DNA of 64,000 bases from Mariniflexile jejuense (GTDB lineage Bacteria > Bacteroidota > Bacteroidia > Flavobacteriales > Flavobacteriaceae): NCBI RefSeq assembly GCF_042675665.1, contig NZ_JBHTJI010000001.1, positions 248,001 to 312,000 of the forward strand. The letters are read 5' to 3'. The position numbers were made by a program, and so were the translations under genes. Shown piece by piece: positions 17,514 to 26,581 of this stretch. Under the pieces are notes generated by a model. It did not search any database. It was not told the DNA's origin and saw only the letters and a list, made by a program, of their open reading frames with translations. Position 1 is the stretch's first letter. Each line of letters begins with the position of its first letter.

Positions 17514-19067
17514 TTATTTTGGATTAAAAACCACAAAAGGAATAATCATTTCTTCAAGTGAAACACCACCATGTTGGTAGGTATTCCTAAAATAACTTAC
17601 ATAGTGGTTGTAATTGTTAGGATAAGCAAAAAATAAGTCGCTTTTTGCAAATATATACGAACTACTCATGGTTATAGATGGTAAATGGATGTCTTGCGGA
17701 TTTTTAAATACCAAAACTTCTTTACTCTCATAGGTTAAACTTCTACCTGTTTTGTAACGAAGGTTTAAGCTGGTATCTCTATCGCCAATAACTTTTGATG
17801 GATTTTTAACATTAATTGTACCATGATCGGTAGTTAAAATAAGTTTAAAACCAAGTTGTTGTGCTTGTTGAATCATTTCTAAAAGCGGTGAGTTTTTAAA
17901 CCAACTTAAGGTTAAAGAGCGATAGGCTTTATCATTAGAAGCTAATTCTTTTACTACTTCCATTTCGGTTTTGGCGTGTGAAAGCATATCAACAAAATTG
18001 TAAACCACAACCGTTAAGTTATTGTTTTTTAATGATTTGAAATTTTCAACTAGCTTTTTTCCAGCTTTTAAATTGGTTATTTTATGAAACTCTGTTGTTA
18101 AATGATTAAGACCTAAGCGTTTTAGTTGTGTTTTTAAAAAATCTTCTTCATGCAAATTTTTACCACCTTCATCGGTATCATTTTTCCAATATTGCGGAAA
18201 TAGTTTTTCCATATCACTTGGCATTAGTCCTGAAAAAATAGCATTTCTGGCGTATTGTGTAGCTGTTGGAAGTATACTGAAAAAGGCATCTTCTTTTTCT
18301 TTTTTGTAATGGTTGTTTATAATAGGTTCAAAAACCTTCCATTGGTCGTAACGCAAATTATCAACAACAACCAATAGGGTAGGTTGTTCTTTGCTTAATT
18401 CTGGAACAACTTTTTCTTTAAAAAGTGTGTGCGACATAATAGGAGTGTCACCATTGCGTTGAAACCATTTCTCGTAATTTTTTTCTATATATTTTCCAAA
18501 TTGTGTGTTTGCTTCATTTTTTTGAGATTCTAATATTTCGAACATGCCAGCATCTTCAATATTTTCTAGCTGAATTTCCCAGTAAATTAGTTTTTGATAT
18601 AAGCTTACCCATTCTTCATACGAGTTAACCATAGCTAAATCCATAGCTATTTTTCTAAATTCTTGTTGGTAGTTAGAGGTTGTTTTTTCTGAAACCAATC
18701 TGGAATGATCTAAATTCTTCTTTAAACTTAAAAGAATTTGATTTGGGTTTACGGGTTTTATAAGGTAATCGGCTATTTTATTGCCAATGGCTTCTTCCAT
18801 TATGTATTCTTCTTCACTTTTAGTAATCATTACTACAGGAAGATTATCTTGTTTTTCCTTTATTTCATTTAAGGTTTCAAGACCCGTAAGTCCGGGCATA
18901 TTTTCATCTAAAAAAACAATATCAAAATTATCGGTATCTAATGTTTCAATAGCTTCTGTACCACTTTTACAGGTAGTTACCTTATAATTACGTTGTTCTA
19001 AAAACAAAATATGTGGCTTTAACAAATCAATTTCATCATCAACCCAAAGTATTTTTATTGTATTCAT
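17514..19067 (-). CDS. porX: PorX-type response regulator with PglZ/alkaline-phosphatase domain
   Basis: A 517-residue two-component regulator of the type IX secretion system. The N-terminal receiver domain (about 1-120) has the acidic pocket WVDDEID, the phosphorylated Asp in VFLDENMPG, and Lys in LIKPVNP. A helical linker follows, then a PglZ-type alkaline-phosphatase-superfamily domain with VVVDNLRYDQW, the nucleophile region PTATQYARNAIFSG, and TTDHGT. The length equals that of known PorX (about 518 residues), which works with the kinase PorY and sigma factor SigP in Porphyromonas. No porY is in this window. T9SS is also implied by the sorting domain in the adhesin-like gene at 49.9 kb. 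Confidence 0.95.
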   Translation of the reverse strand: MNTIKILWVDDEIDLLKPHILFLEQRNYKVTTCKSGTEAIETLDTDNFDIVFLDENMPGLTGLETLNEIKEKQDNLPVVMITKSEEEYIMEEAIGNKIADYLIKPVNPNQILLSLKKNLDHSRLVSEKTTSNYQQEFRKIAMDLAMVNSYEEWVSLYQKLIYWEIQLENIEDAGMFEILESQKNEANTQFGKYIEKNYEKWFQRNGDTPIMSHTLFKEKVVPELSKEQPTLLVVVDNLRYDQWKVFEPIINNHYKKEKEDAFFSILPTATQYARNAIFSGLMPSDMEKLFPQYWKNDTDEGGKNLHEEDFLKTQLKRLGLNHLTTEFHKITNLKAGKKLVENFKSLKNNNLTVVVYNFVDMLSHAKTEMEVVKELASNDKAYRSLTLSWFKNSPLLEMIQQAQQLGFKLILTTDHGTINVKNPSKVIGDRDTSLNLRYKTGRSLTYESKEVLVFKNPQDIHLPSITMSSSYIFAKSDLFFAYPNNYNHYVSYFRNTYQHGGVSLEEMIIPFVVFNPK

Positions 19068-19135
19068 TTATATATTTTAATAAGTATTAATTGTAATTTG
19101 TTTTCAATAAAGCCTATATATAGACTGCATATATT

Positions 19136-19143
19136 TATATTTG
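19136..19143 (+). promoter_or_regulatory. Candidate -7 element TATATTTG before the HD gene
   Basis: TATATTTG matches the Bacteroidota TAnnTTTG element and lies 29 bases before the TTG start of the HD gene. No TTG box is found at the usual 17-23 base spacing upstream, so this is only a candidate. Confidence 0.35.
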
Positions 19144-19171
19144 TGATTGTAAAAACCTTAACTTTTAAAGT

Positions 19172-20389
19172 TTGAACAAACTTAAAATATTAAACGACCC
19201 AATTTACGGATTTATTACAATTCCAAATTCGCTTATATTCGATTTAATTCAACATAAATACTTTCAACGCTTACGCCGAATAACCCAAATGGGGTTATCT
19301 TATCTTGTATATCCTGGTGCGCATCATACCAGATTCCATCATGCTATTGGTTGTGTGCATTTAATGCAAAAAACTGTTAATGTACTTCGTTTTAAAGGAG
19401 TTACCATTACTAGTGAGGAGGAAGAAGGGCTTTATGTTGCTATTTTATTGCACGATATTGGCCATGGCCCATTTTCTCATGCCATGGAACATAGCATTGT
19501 AGAATCGGTGTCGCACGAGCAAATTTCACTGCTTTTTATGGAGCGTTTAAACGACGAATTTAACGGAAGTTTAACGCTTGCCATTCAAATTTTTAAAGGC
19601 GAATACCCTCGTAAGTTTATGTGTCAGCTTATTTCTGGGCAATTTGATATGGATAGAGCCGATTATTTAAAACGTGATAGTTTTTATACTGGTGTAGCAG
19701 AAGGCAATGTAAACAGCGAACGTTTAATTACGATGCTTAACGTAGTTAATGATGAATTGGTGGTTGAAGAAAAGGGCATTTATAGTGTTGAAAAATTCCT
19801 TATAGCAAGACGCTTTATGTATTGGCAAGTTTATTTACATAAAACAGGATTAGCTGCCGAACAACTATTAATACGAGTACTACAACGCGCTAAAGAATTG
19901 CATAATACAGGGCATGCACTAGAAGCAAGTAAACCACTTTTATACTTTTTAGAAAACAAAATTTCCATTACTAATTTTAACGATAACACCTTGGAAATTT
20001 TTTCACAATTAGATGATTTTGATATTATTTCGGCTATGAAACATTGGCAACATAGCACTGATTTTGTATTAAGTAATTTGTGTGAAATGATTATTAATAG
20101 GAATTTGCTAACTATAAAACTAAAAAATAAACCTATTAAAAAAGAAAGTTTAGAAAAACACATAACTGCCTTAATAGATAAACATAACATTACAAAAACC
20201 GAAGCGCAGTATTTTGTTTTTAATGGAAATATTTCAAATCAAGCTTACCAAAACAATCATAAAGGCATTAATATTTTATACAAAACAGGTAAAATTCAAG
20301 ATATTGTTTCGGCTTCAGACCAGCTTAATTTAAAAGCACTATCAAAGCCAGTAACAAAATATTACATCTGTTACCCAAAAGAAAATTAA
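19172..20389 (+). CDS. HD-domain phosphohydrolase (dGTPase/SAMHD1-like)
   Basis: A 405-residue HD-superfamily protein. The metal-binding set is clear: RFHHAIG (first His), then LLHDIGHGPFSHAME (HD pair plus following His), and DMDRADYLKRDS with the late Asp. The fold resembles bacterial dNTP triphosphohydrolases and SAMHD1-like proteins, but the substrate is not known. The start codon is TTG (MNKLKILNDPIYGFI); no ATG fits the conserved N-terminus. It is divergent from porX and lies just before lpxD, a neighbourhood usual in Flavobacteriaceae. Confidence 0.88.
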   Translation: MNKLKILNDPIYGFITIPNSLIFDLIQHKYFQRLRRITQMGLSYLVYPGAHHTRFHHAIGCVHLMQKTVNVLRFKGVTITSEEEEGLYVAILLHDIGHGPFSHAMEHSIVESVSHEQISLLFMERLNDEFNGSLTLAIQIFKGEYPRKFMCQLISGQFDMDRADYLKRDSFYTGVAEGNVNSERLITMLNVVNDELVVEEKGIYSVEKFLIARRFMYWQVYLHKTGLAAEQLLIRVLQRAKELHNTGHALEASKPLLYFLENKISITNFNDNTLEIFSQLDDFDIISAMKHWQHSTDFVLSNLCEMIINRNLLTIKLKNKPIKKESLEKHITALIDKHNITKTEAQYFVFNGNISNQAYQNNHKGINILYKTGKIQDIVSASDQLNLKALSKPVTKYYICYPKEN

Positions 20390-20400
20390 CTAATTAAACT

Positions 20401-20436
20401 TTACAATAACTTAATGTAATATTTAAGTTATTGTAA
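20401..20436. repeat. Perfect 14-bp inverted repeat after the HD gene
   Basis: TTACAATAACTTAA (20401-20414) and its exact complement (20423-20436) with an 8-base loop. No T-run follows, so it is not a classical intrinsic terminator on the plus strand. It may slow polymerase, stabilise the HD mRNA 3' end or be an operator. It sits 29 bases before the lpxD promoter candidate. Confidence 0.65.
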
Positions 20437-20464
20437 TTCAGTACAAAACAATAAGAATAGTGAT

Positions 20465-20497
20465 TTGAAAAAGTTTAGCACATTTTTCCTATTTTTG
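20465..20497 (+). promoter_or_regulatory. Candidate Bacteroidota promoter for the lpx operon
   Basis: TTG at 20465-20467 and TATTTTTG at 20490-20497 (full match to TAnnTTTG), 22 bases apart, within the known spacing for the flavobacterial primary sigma factor. Transcription would start about 30 bases before the GTG start of lpxD, giving a short leader. Confidence 0.6.
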
Positions 20498-20532
20498 CCA
20501 GAGCAAACTAAAAGAAACAACAAACTTAAAGT

Positions 20533-21555
20533 GTGAAATTTACAGCACAACAAATTGCGGGTATATTAGAAGGTGAAGTGGTTGGAAATCCAGAAGCTGA
20601 AGTATCAAAACTTTCTAAAATAGAAGAGGGCTTTCATGGTTCTTTAACGTTTTTGGCTAACCCTAAATATACACCACACATATACAACACCGAAGCGTCC
20701 ATAACCATTGTTAACAAAACATTTGTTCCTGAAAACAAGGTTAAGACTACACTTATTAAAGTTGATGATGCGTATTTAGCATTTTCCAAAATTCTTGAAT
20801 ATTACAATTCTATAAAGTTAAATAAGGTAGGTATTGAGCAACCTTCTTTTATTTCAGAATCATCCAACCATGGCGATTCAGTATATATTGGTGCCTTTTC
20901 ATATATAAGTGACCATGTTAAAATAGGAAACAACGTTAAAATTTTTCCGAACACCTATATTGGTGAAAACGTAATAATTGGTGATAATACCATTATCTTT
21001 TCAGGTGCTAAAATTTATTCTGAAACAGTAATAGGTTGTAATTGCGTTATTAATTCAGGCGTAATCATAGGTGCTGATGGGTTTGGTTTTGCGCCAAACG
21101 AATCTGGTGGCTATAATAAAATTCCACAAACAGGAAACGTTATTATTGAAGATTATGTTGATATTGGAGCAGCAACAACTATTGACAGAGCAACCATAGG
21201 CTCAACAATTATTCGTGAAGGTGTAAAATTAGATAACCACATACAAATTGCCCATAATGTAGAAATTGGCAAACACACTGTAATTGCTGCACAAACTGGT
21301 GTTGCAGGTTCAACAAAAATAGGTGTACATTGCCAAATTGGAGGTCAGGTAGGTATTGCTGGTCATATTACCATAGGAAATAATGTGAAAATTCAAGCGC
21401 AATCTGGTATTGCTAGAAATGTAAAAGATAATGAAATACTGCAAGGTTCGCCTGCACTAAGTTTAACCGACTATAATAAATCGTATGTTCACTTTAAGAA
21501 CTTACCAAAGATTGTTAGAAATATTAATGATTTAGAGAAAAATAAATGGGAATAA
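20533..21555 (+). CDS. lpxD: UDP-3-O-(3-hydroxyacyl)glucosamine N-acyltransferase
   Basis: A 340-residue third-step enzyme of lipid A synthesis that adds the N-linked hydroxyacyl chain. An N-terminal uridine-binding domain (TFLANPKYTPHIYNTEASI) precedes a left-handed beta-helix of hexapeptide repeats. The catalytic His is in DNHIQIAHNVEIG and the conserved GATTIDRATIG is seen. The start is GTG at 20533. The 3' end overlaps lpxC/fabZ by ten bases. A second LpxD-like gene lies four genes downstream. Confidence 0.95.
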   Translation: MKFTAQQIAGILEGEVVGNPEAEVSKLSKIEEGFHGSLTFLANPKYTPHIYNTEASITIVNKTFVPENKVKTTLIKVDDAYLAFSKILEYYNSIKLNKVGIEQPSFISESSNHGDSVYIGAFSYISDHVKIGNNVKIFPNTYIGENVIIGDNTIIFSGAKIYSETVIGCNCVINSGVIIGADGFGFAPNESGGYNKIPQTGNVIIEDYVDIGAATTIDRATIGSTIIREGVKLDNHIQIAHNVEIGKHTVIAAQTGVAGSTKIGVHCQIGGQVGIAGHITIGNNVKIQAQSGIARNVKDNEILQGSPALSLTDYNKSYVHFKNLPKIVRNINDLEKNKWE

Positions 21556-22952
21556 TAACTACCGAAATTAAACAAAAAACCATTAAAAATGCCACTTCTT
21601 TAACAGGTGTTGGTTTACATACAGGTAAAAATGTAACATTAACCTTTAAACCATCTGAAGCTAATACTGGTTTAGCTTTTAAACGCGTAGACTTAGAAGG
21701 ACAACCTGTAATTGAAGCAGATGCCAATTATGTAACAAACACACAACGAGGTACATGCTTAGAAAAAAACGGCGTTATTATACAAACATCTGAACATGTT
21801 TTAGCAGCATTAATAGGTTTAGATATTGATAATGTTATTATTGAATTAAACGCTTCTGAACCTCCAATTATGGATGGCTCTTCTAAGTTTTTTGTTGAAG
21901 CTTTAGAAAAAGCTGAAGTTATTACACTTGAAGCTTTTAGAGAAGAATATGTTATAACAGATATTGTTTCTTATACTGATGAAGAAACCGGAAGTGAAAT
22001 TTTAGTAATGCCAGCCAAAGAATACCAAATAACAACCATGGTAGATTTTGGTACTAAAGTTTTAGGAACCCAAAATGCCACATTAAATCAAATATCGGAT
22101 TTTAAAGCAGATATTTCAAATGCACGTACGTTTAGTTTTTTGCATGAAATTGAAATGTTACTTCAAAATGGCTTAATAAAAGGTGGCGATTTAAATAATG
22201 CTATTGTATATGTAGATAAACCCTTATCTACAGAAACCATGGAAAAACTAAAAATAGCCTTTAAAAAAGATAGCATTGCTGTAAAACCTAATGGCATTTT
22301 AGACAACTTAACTTTACACCATCCAAACGAAGCTGCAAGACATAAATTGCTTGATGTTTTAGGCGATTTAGCACTTGTAGGAACAAGAATTAGAGGTAAA
22401 GTTATAGCTAATAAACCTGGGCATTTTGTAAACACACAATTTGCAAAAAAACTATCTAAGCTTATTAAAAACGACCGTCGTAATAACGTGCCAAATATCG
22501 ATTTAAATGAAACACCATTAATGGATGTTAATCAAATTATGGCTATGTTACCACACCGTCAGCCTTTTTTAATGATTGATAAAGTATTTGAATTGACCGA
22601 TAGTTATGTAACTGCAACAAAAAACGTAACAATGAACGAATCGTTTTTTGCAGGTCATTTTCCTGGAGCACCAGTAATGCCAGGTGTTTTAATAGTTGAA
22701 GCCATGGCACAAACAGGCGGTATTTTAGTATTAAATACGGTTCCAGATCCAGAAAACTACCTAACATTTTTTATGAAAATGGATAATGTTAAGTTCAAAC
22801 AAAAAGTAGTTCCGGGCGATACTTTAATTTTTAAATGTTCGTTAATAACACCTATTCGTCGTGGTATTTGCCACATGCAAGGGTATGCATATGCCAACGG
22901 TAAGTTATGTGCAGAAGCAGAACTTATGGCACAAATATCAAAAGTAAAATAA
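21546..22952 (+). CDS. lpxC/fabZ: Bifunctional UDP-3-O-acyl-GlcNAc deacetylase / 3-hydroxyacyl-ACP dehydratase (LpxC-FabZ fusion)
   Basis: A 468-residue fusion. Residues 1 to about 305 are LpxC, the committed lipid A step, with zinc ligands in TSEHVLAAL (His near 82) and RHKLLDVLGD (His and Asp near 265-269). Residues from about 320 are the hotdog dehydratase FabZ with MLPHRQPFLMIDK and the active-site HFPGAPVMPGVLIVEA (about 371). The fusion joins lipid A synthesis with the enzyme that diverts its hydroxyacyl precursor into fatty acids; it is a known arrangement in Bacteroidota. There is no stop or frameshift between domains. The gene overlaps lpxD by ten bases. Confidence 0.97.
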   Translation: MGIITTEIKQKTIKNATSLTGVGLHTGKNVTLTFKPSEANTGLAFKRVDLEGQPVIEADANYVTNTQRGTCLEKNGVIIQTSEHVLAALIGLDIDNVIIELNASEPPIMDGSSKFFVEALEKAEVITLEAFREEYVITDIVSYTDEETGSEILVMPAKEYQITTMVDFGTKVLGTQNATLNQISDFKADISNARTFSFLHEIEMLLQNGLIKGGDLNNAIVYVDKPLSTETMEKLKIAFKKDSIAVKPNGILDNLTLHHPNEAARHKLLDVLGDLALVGTRIRGKVIANKPGHFVNTQFAKKLSKLIKNDRRNNVPNIDLNETPLMDVNQIMAMLPHRQPFLMIDKVFELTDSYVTATKNVTMNESFFAGHFPGAPVMPGVLIVEAMAQTGGILVLNTVPDPENYLTFFMKMDNVKFKQKVVPGDTLIFKCSLITPIRRGICHMQGYAYANGKLCAEAELMAQISKVK

Positions 22953-22976
22953 CTGAGACTTAACAAATTCTAATAC

Positions 22977-23762
22977 ATGAATCAACCACTAGCTTACGTA
23001 CATCCTGGTGCTAAAATTGCAAAAAACGTTGTAATAGAACCTTTTACAACCATATATAATAACGTTACTATTGGCGAAGGTACTTGGATAGGTAGTAATG
23101 TTACCATCATGGAAGGTGCCAGAATTGGAAAAAATTGTAATATTTTTCCAGGTTCTGTGATTTCTGCTGTTCCGCAAGATTTAAAATATAACGATGAAGA
23201 AACGACAGTAGAAATAGGTGACAATGTGACTATTCGTGAATGCGTAACCATTAATCGTGGTACTACAGATAGAATGAAAACCGTTATTGGTAATAATTGC
23301 TTAATTATGGCCTATTGCCACGTAGCACACGATTGTGTTGTTGGTAATAACTGTATTTTTTCAAACAACAGTACCTTAGCTGGTCATATAACCATTGGCG
23401 ATTTTGTGGTTTTAGCAGGTATGACTGCAGTACACCAATTTGTATCAGTAGGAAGTCATGCTTTTGTTACAGGAGGTTCTTTGGTTCGTAAAGATGTACC
23501 GCCTTTTGTAAAAGCAGCAAGAGAACCATTATCTTATGTAGGTATCAATTCAGTAGGTTTAAGAAGGCGTGGTTATTCAACCGAAAAAATAAGAGAAATT
23601 CAAAATATATACCGAATTCTTTACCAAAAAAACTATAATAATACCCAAGCAGCTGAAATAATTGAAGCTGAAATGGAAGCAACTCCAGAGCGTGATGAAA
23701 TACTTCAATTCATAAAAGATTCTCAACGTGGTATTATGAAAGGCTATTTTAAATCAAACTAA
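22977..23762 (+). CDS. lpxA: Acyl-[ACP]-UDP-N-acetylglucosamine O-acyltransferase
   Basis: A 261-residue first enzyme of lipid A synthesis with a hexapeptide-repeat beta-helix and a helical C-terminus. The catalytic His is in CHVAHDCVVGNN; GGSLVRKDVPPFVKA and GLRRRGYSTEKIREI are family marks. The length is the usual 255-265. It lies 24 bases after lpxC/fabZ in the same operon. A 121-base spacer with inverted repeats follows, before efp. Confidence 0.96.
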   Translation: MNQPLAYVHPGAKIAKNVVIEPFTTIYNNVTIGEGTWIGSNVTIMEGARIGKNCNIFPGSVISAVPQDLKYNDEETTVEIGDNVTIRECVTINRGTTDRMKTVIGNNCLIMAYCHVAHDCVVGNNCIFSNNSTLAGHITIGDFVVLAGMTAVHQFVSVGSHAFVTGGSLVRKDVPPFVKAAREPLSYVGINSVGLRRRGYSTEKIREIQNIYRILYQKNYNNTQAAEIIEAEMEATPERDEILQFIKDSQRGIMKGYFKSN

Positions 23763-23767
23763 AAGAT

Positions 23768-23880
23768 TAAGTTGTTTGTTGTGGAGTTTTTTAGTCGTTT
23801 TCAACTTAGCCACAAACAATTTTACAACATACACATAAATCTATAAACGACTTAATAAAATACAAATAAACAACAAACAA
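23768..23880. repeat. Inverted-repeat spacer upstream of efp (TTGTTTGTTG family)
   Basis: The lpxA-efp spacer contains TTGTTTGTTG near 23773-23782 and its complement CAACAAACAA at 23871-23880. Inside these lie TTAGTCGTTT near 23791 and the near-complement AACGACTTAA near 23846. The words are the same as in the tandem repeat at 11-40 and the spacer after efp, so this is a dispersed palindromic intergenic repeat. Confidence 0.6.
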
Positions 23881-23883
23881 TAA

Positions 23884-24450
23884 ATGGCAACTACAAGCGA
23901 TATTAGAAACGGATTATGTATAAGATATAATAACGACATCTACAAAATTATAGAATTTTTACACGTTAAACCAGGTAAAGGACCAGCGTTTGTAAGAACA
24001 AAAATGAAGAGTGTAACTAACGGAAAAGTATTAGACAACACCTTTTCTGCAGGACATAAGTTGGAGGATGTACGTGTTGAAACACATAAATTTCAATTTT
24101 TATACAACGATGGTGAATATTATCACTTTATGAACACTGAAGATTACTCCCAAATTCAATTAAGAGAATCTGCTTTAGATAATCCAGGTTTAATGAAAGA
24201 AGGTGAGATAGTTACAGTAATTATAAATGCAGAAGACAATATGCCTCTTTCAGTAGAAATGCCAGCAAGTGTTGTTTTATTAGTTACAGCAACCGAACCA
24301 GGTGTAAAAGGTAATACAGCTACCAATGCTACAAAACCTGCTACAGTTGAAACTGGCGCTATTGTAAACGTACCATTGTTTATCAACGAAGGTGATAAAA
24401 TTAAGGTAGAAACCGAAAAAGGTACTTACAAAGAACGTGTAAAAGAGTAA
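23884..24450 (+). CDS. efp: Translation elongation factor P
   Basis: A 188-residue factor that rescues ribosomes stalled at proline runs. Three beta-barrel domains are expected; the domain I loop LHVKPGKGPAFVRTK contains the tip Lys that is modified in some bacteria. The C-terminal motif GDKIKVETEKGTYKERVKE is typical. The length is normal. It sits inside the lpx operon between lpxA and the second lpxD, a synteny seen widely in Bacteroidota, but is flanked on both sides by repeat-rich spacers. Confidence 0.97.
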   Translation: MATTSDIRNGLCIRYNNDIYKIIEFLHVKPGKGPAFVRTKMKSVTNGKVLDNTFSAGHKLEDVRVETHKFQFLYNDGEYYHFMNTEDYSQIQLRESALDNPGLMKEGEIVTVIINAEDNMPLSVEMPASVVLLVTATEPGVKGNTATNATKPATVETGAIVNVPLFINEGDKIKVETEKGTYKERVKE

Positions 24451-24538
24451 TATTTTGTTAAGTCGTTGGTCGTGGATTTGTTAAGTCGAAAAGAACAAAC
24501 AACTAAACAACAAACAATTTAACAACAAACAACTATAA
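24451..24538. repeat. Repeat-rich spacer downstream of efp
   Basis: The spacer contains two direct copies of TTGTTAAGTCG (starting near 24456 and 24479) followed by two copies of AACAACAAACAA. The words match the spacer upstream of efp and the tandem repeat at the window start, so efp is bracketed by copies of the same repeat family. Confidence 0.6.
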
Positions 24539-25477
24539 ATGAAATTTCCAATTACATATTCTTTAAAACAAATTGCTCAATTAATTGATTGTAGTTTTGT
24601 GGGTGATGCTAACTTTTCTGTGTTAGGCATGAACGAAATACATGTTGTTGAAGCTGGTGATATTGTTTTTGTTGATCATCCTAAATATTACGATAAAGCT
24701 TTAAATTCCGCAGCTACCATAATTTTAATTAATAAAGAAGTAGCATGTCCAGAGGGTAAAGCGTTGTTGATTAGTGATGACCCGTTTAGAGATTTTAACA
24801 AATTAACTGATTTTTTTAAACCGTTTAAAACAGCTACAAGTTCAATATCTGATTCAGCTGTTATTGGTGCTAATTCAGTTATTCAACCCAATAGTTTTAT
24901 AGGACACAATGTGGTTATTGGTGAAAATTGCACAATCCATTCCAATGTTAGTATTTATGATGATGCTGTAATTGGTAATAATGTTACCATACATGCTGGA
25001 ACCGTTTTAGGTGCCAATGCATTTTATTATAAAAAAAGACCAGAAGGTTTTGATAGATTAAAATCATGTGGTCGTGTGGTTATTGAAGATAACGTAGATA
25101 TAGGTGCAAATTGCACTATTGATAGAGGTGTAACAGGCGATACAACTATAAAAGAAGGTACTAAAATTGACAATTTAGTGCAAATTGGTCACGATACTGT
25201 AATTGGTAAAAAATGTTTGATAGCATCACAAGTAGGTATTGCTGGTTGTGTGGTTGTGGAAGACGAGGTTACTTTTTGGGGGCAAGTAGGTTGCACTAGT
25301 GGTGTTACAATAGGCTCAAAAGCAGTACTTCATGCACAAGCTGGTATTAGTAAATCGTTAGATGGCGGTAAAACCTATTGGGGTATTCCAGCACAGGAAG
25401 CTAGAAGTGTAATGAAAGAGATGGCAAACATTAAGAAAATACCAGAAATATTAACATATATAAAATCAAAAAAATAA
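24539..25477 (+). CDS. Second LpxD-like UDP-acylglucosamine N-acyltransferase
   Basis: A 312-residue paralogue of LpxD. It has the same N-terminal domain (FVDHPKYYDKALNSAATII), a hexapeptide beta-helix, GANCTIDRGVTGDTTIKEG, and the catalytic-type His in DNLVQIGHDTVIG. It is shorter at the C-terminus than LpxD and ends in a helix with EILTYIKSKK. Both paralogues keep the catalytic His, so both may be active, perhaps with different acyl chains; that is inference. It lies between efp and sucD. Confidence 0.88.
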   Translation: MKFPITYSLKQIAQLIDCSFVGDANFSVLGMNEIHVVEAGDIVFVDHPKYYDKALNSAATIILINKEVACPEGKALLISDDPFRDFNKLTDFFKPFKTATSSISDSAVIGANSVIQPNSFIGHNVVIGENCTIHSNVSIYDDAVIGNNVTIHAGTVLGANAFYYKKRPEGFDRLKSCGRVVIEDNVDIGANCTIDRGVTGDTTIKEGTKIDNLVQIGHDTVIGKKCLIASQVGIAGCVVVEDEVTFWGQVGCTSGVTIGSKAVLHAQAGISKSLDGGKTYWGIPAQEARSVMKEMANIKKIPEILTYIKSKK

Positions 25478-25547
25478 ATGTGAAATGCTGTTAAAAGTAA
25501 TTTCAAAAAAATTACTTTTGCAAAGCTTTATTTAAAAAAAATATAAC

Positions 25548-26420
25548 ATGAGTGTTTTAGTAAACAAAGATTCAAAAATTATAGTTCAAGGTTTTACGGG
25601 TAGTGAAGGTACATTTCACGCAAGCCAAATGATAGAATACGGAACAAACGTTGTAGGTGGTGTTACTCCTGGAAAAGGTGGTCAAACCCATTTAGATAAA
25701 CCTGTTTTCGATACTGTGAAAGATGCAGTTGAGCAAGTAGGAGCCGATACAACCATAATTTTTGTACCACCAGCGTTTGCTGCTGATGCTATTATGGAAG
25801 CTGCAGATGCCGGTATTAAAGTAATCATTACCATTACCGAAGGTATTCCAGTTGCAGATATGATTACAGCTTCAAACTATATAAAAAATAAAGATTGTCG
25901 TTTAATTGGTCCTAACTGTCCAGGTGTTATCACGCCAGGTGAAGCAAAAGTTGGTATCATGCCAGGTTTCGTTTTCAAAAAAGGTAAAGTTGGTATTGTT
26001 TCAAAATCTGGAACATTAACGTATGAAGCTGCAGACCAAGTTGTAAAACAAGGTTTAGGCATTACTACAGCTATTGGTATTGGTGGCGATCCTATTATTG
26101 GAACCACTACAAGAGAAGCTGTTGAATTATTGATTAACGACCCAGAAACAGAGGCAGTTGTAATGATTGGTGAAATTGGAGGTCAATTGGAAGCCGATGC
26201 TGCAAATTGGTATAAAGCTAGCGGAAGCAAAAAACCAATCGTAGGATTTATAGCTGGTGAAACTGCGCCTGCTGGTCGTACTATGGGTCATGCTGGTGCT
26301 ATTGTTGGTGGTAGCGATGATACTGCACAAGCTAAAAAGAAAATTATGAGAGCTTGTGGTATTCACGTAGTGGATTCGCCTGCTGAAATTGGTAAAAAAG
26401 TAGCTGAAGTTTTAGCTTAA
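25548..26420 (+). CDS. sucD: Succinyl-CoA ligase, alpha subunit
   Basis: A 290-residue TCA-cycle subunit that binds CoA and carries the phosphorylated histidine. The CoA-binding Rossmann motif GFTGSEGTFHASQM, the GPNCPGVI segment, and GHAGAIVGG with the phospho-His are all present. The length is normal. The beta subunit is not in this window, so the two subunits are encoded apart. A terminator follows. Confidence 0.96.
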   Translation: MSVLVNKDSKIIVQGFTGSEGTFHASQMIEYGTNVVGGVTPGKGGQTHLDKPVFDTVKDAVEQVGADTTIIFVPPAFAADAIMEAADAGIKVIITITEGIPVADMITASNYIKNKDCRLIGPNCPGVITPGEAKVGIMPGFVFKKGKVGIVSKSGTLTYEAADQVVKQGLGITTAIGIGGDPIIGTTTREAVELLINDPETEAVVMIGEIGGQLEADAANWYKASGSKKPIVGFIAGETAPAGRTMGHAGAIVGGSDDTAQAKKKIMRACGIHVVDSPAEIGKKVAEVLA

Positions 26421-26441
26421 AAATAAAATTACATATAAATT

Positions 26442-26470
26442 AACCTTGCAAGATTTTGTGAGGTTTTTTT
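26442..26470 (+). terminator. Intrinsic terminator after sucD
   Basis: AACCTTGCAA (26442-26451) pairs with TTGTGAGGTT (26456-26465) over ten positions with two G-T pairs and a 4-base loop, followed by a T-run to 26470. It ends the lpx-efp-sucD transcript. Confidence 0.75.
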
Positions 26471-26581
26471 ATTTCATACTATTTGTAATCACTATATTTG
26501 AAATTAGAATAATTAACCAACTAAAAGAACGAATTTGAATAACCTAGTATTCGTGTATTCGTTATAATTAAAATATATCAC

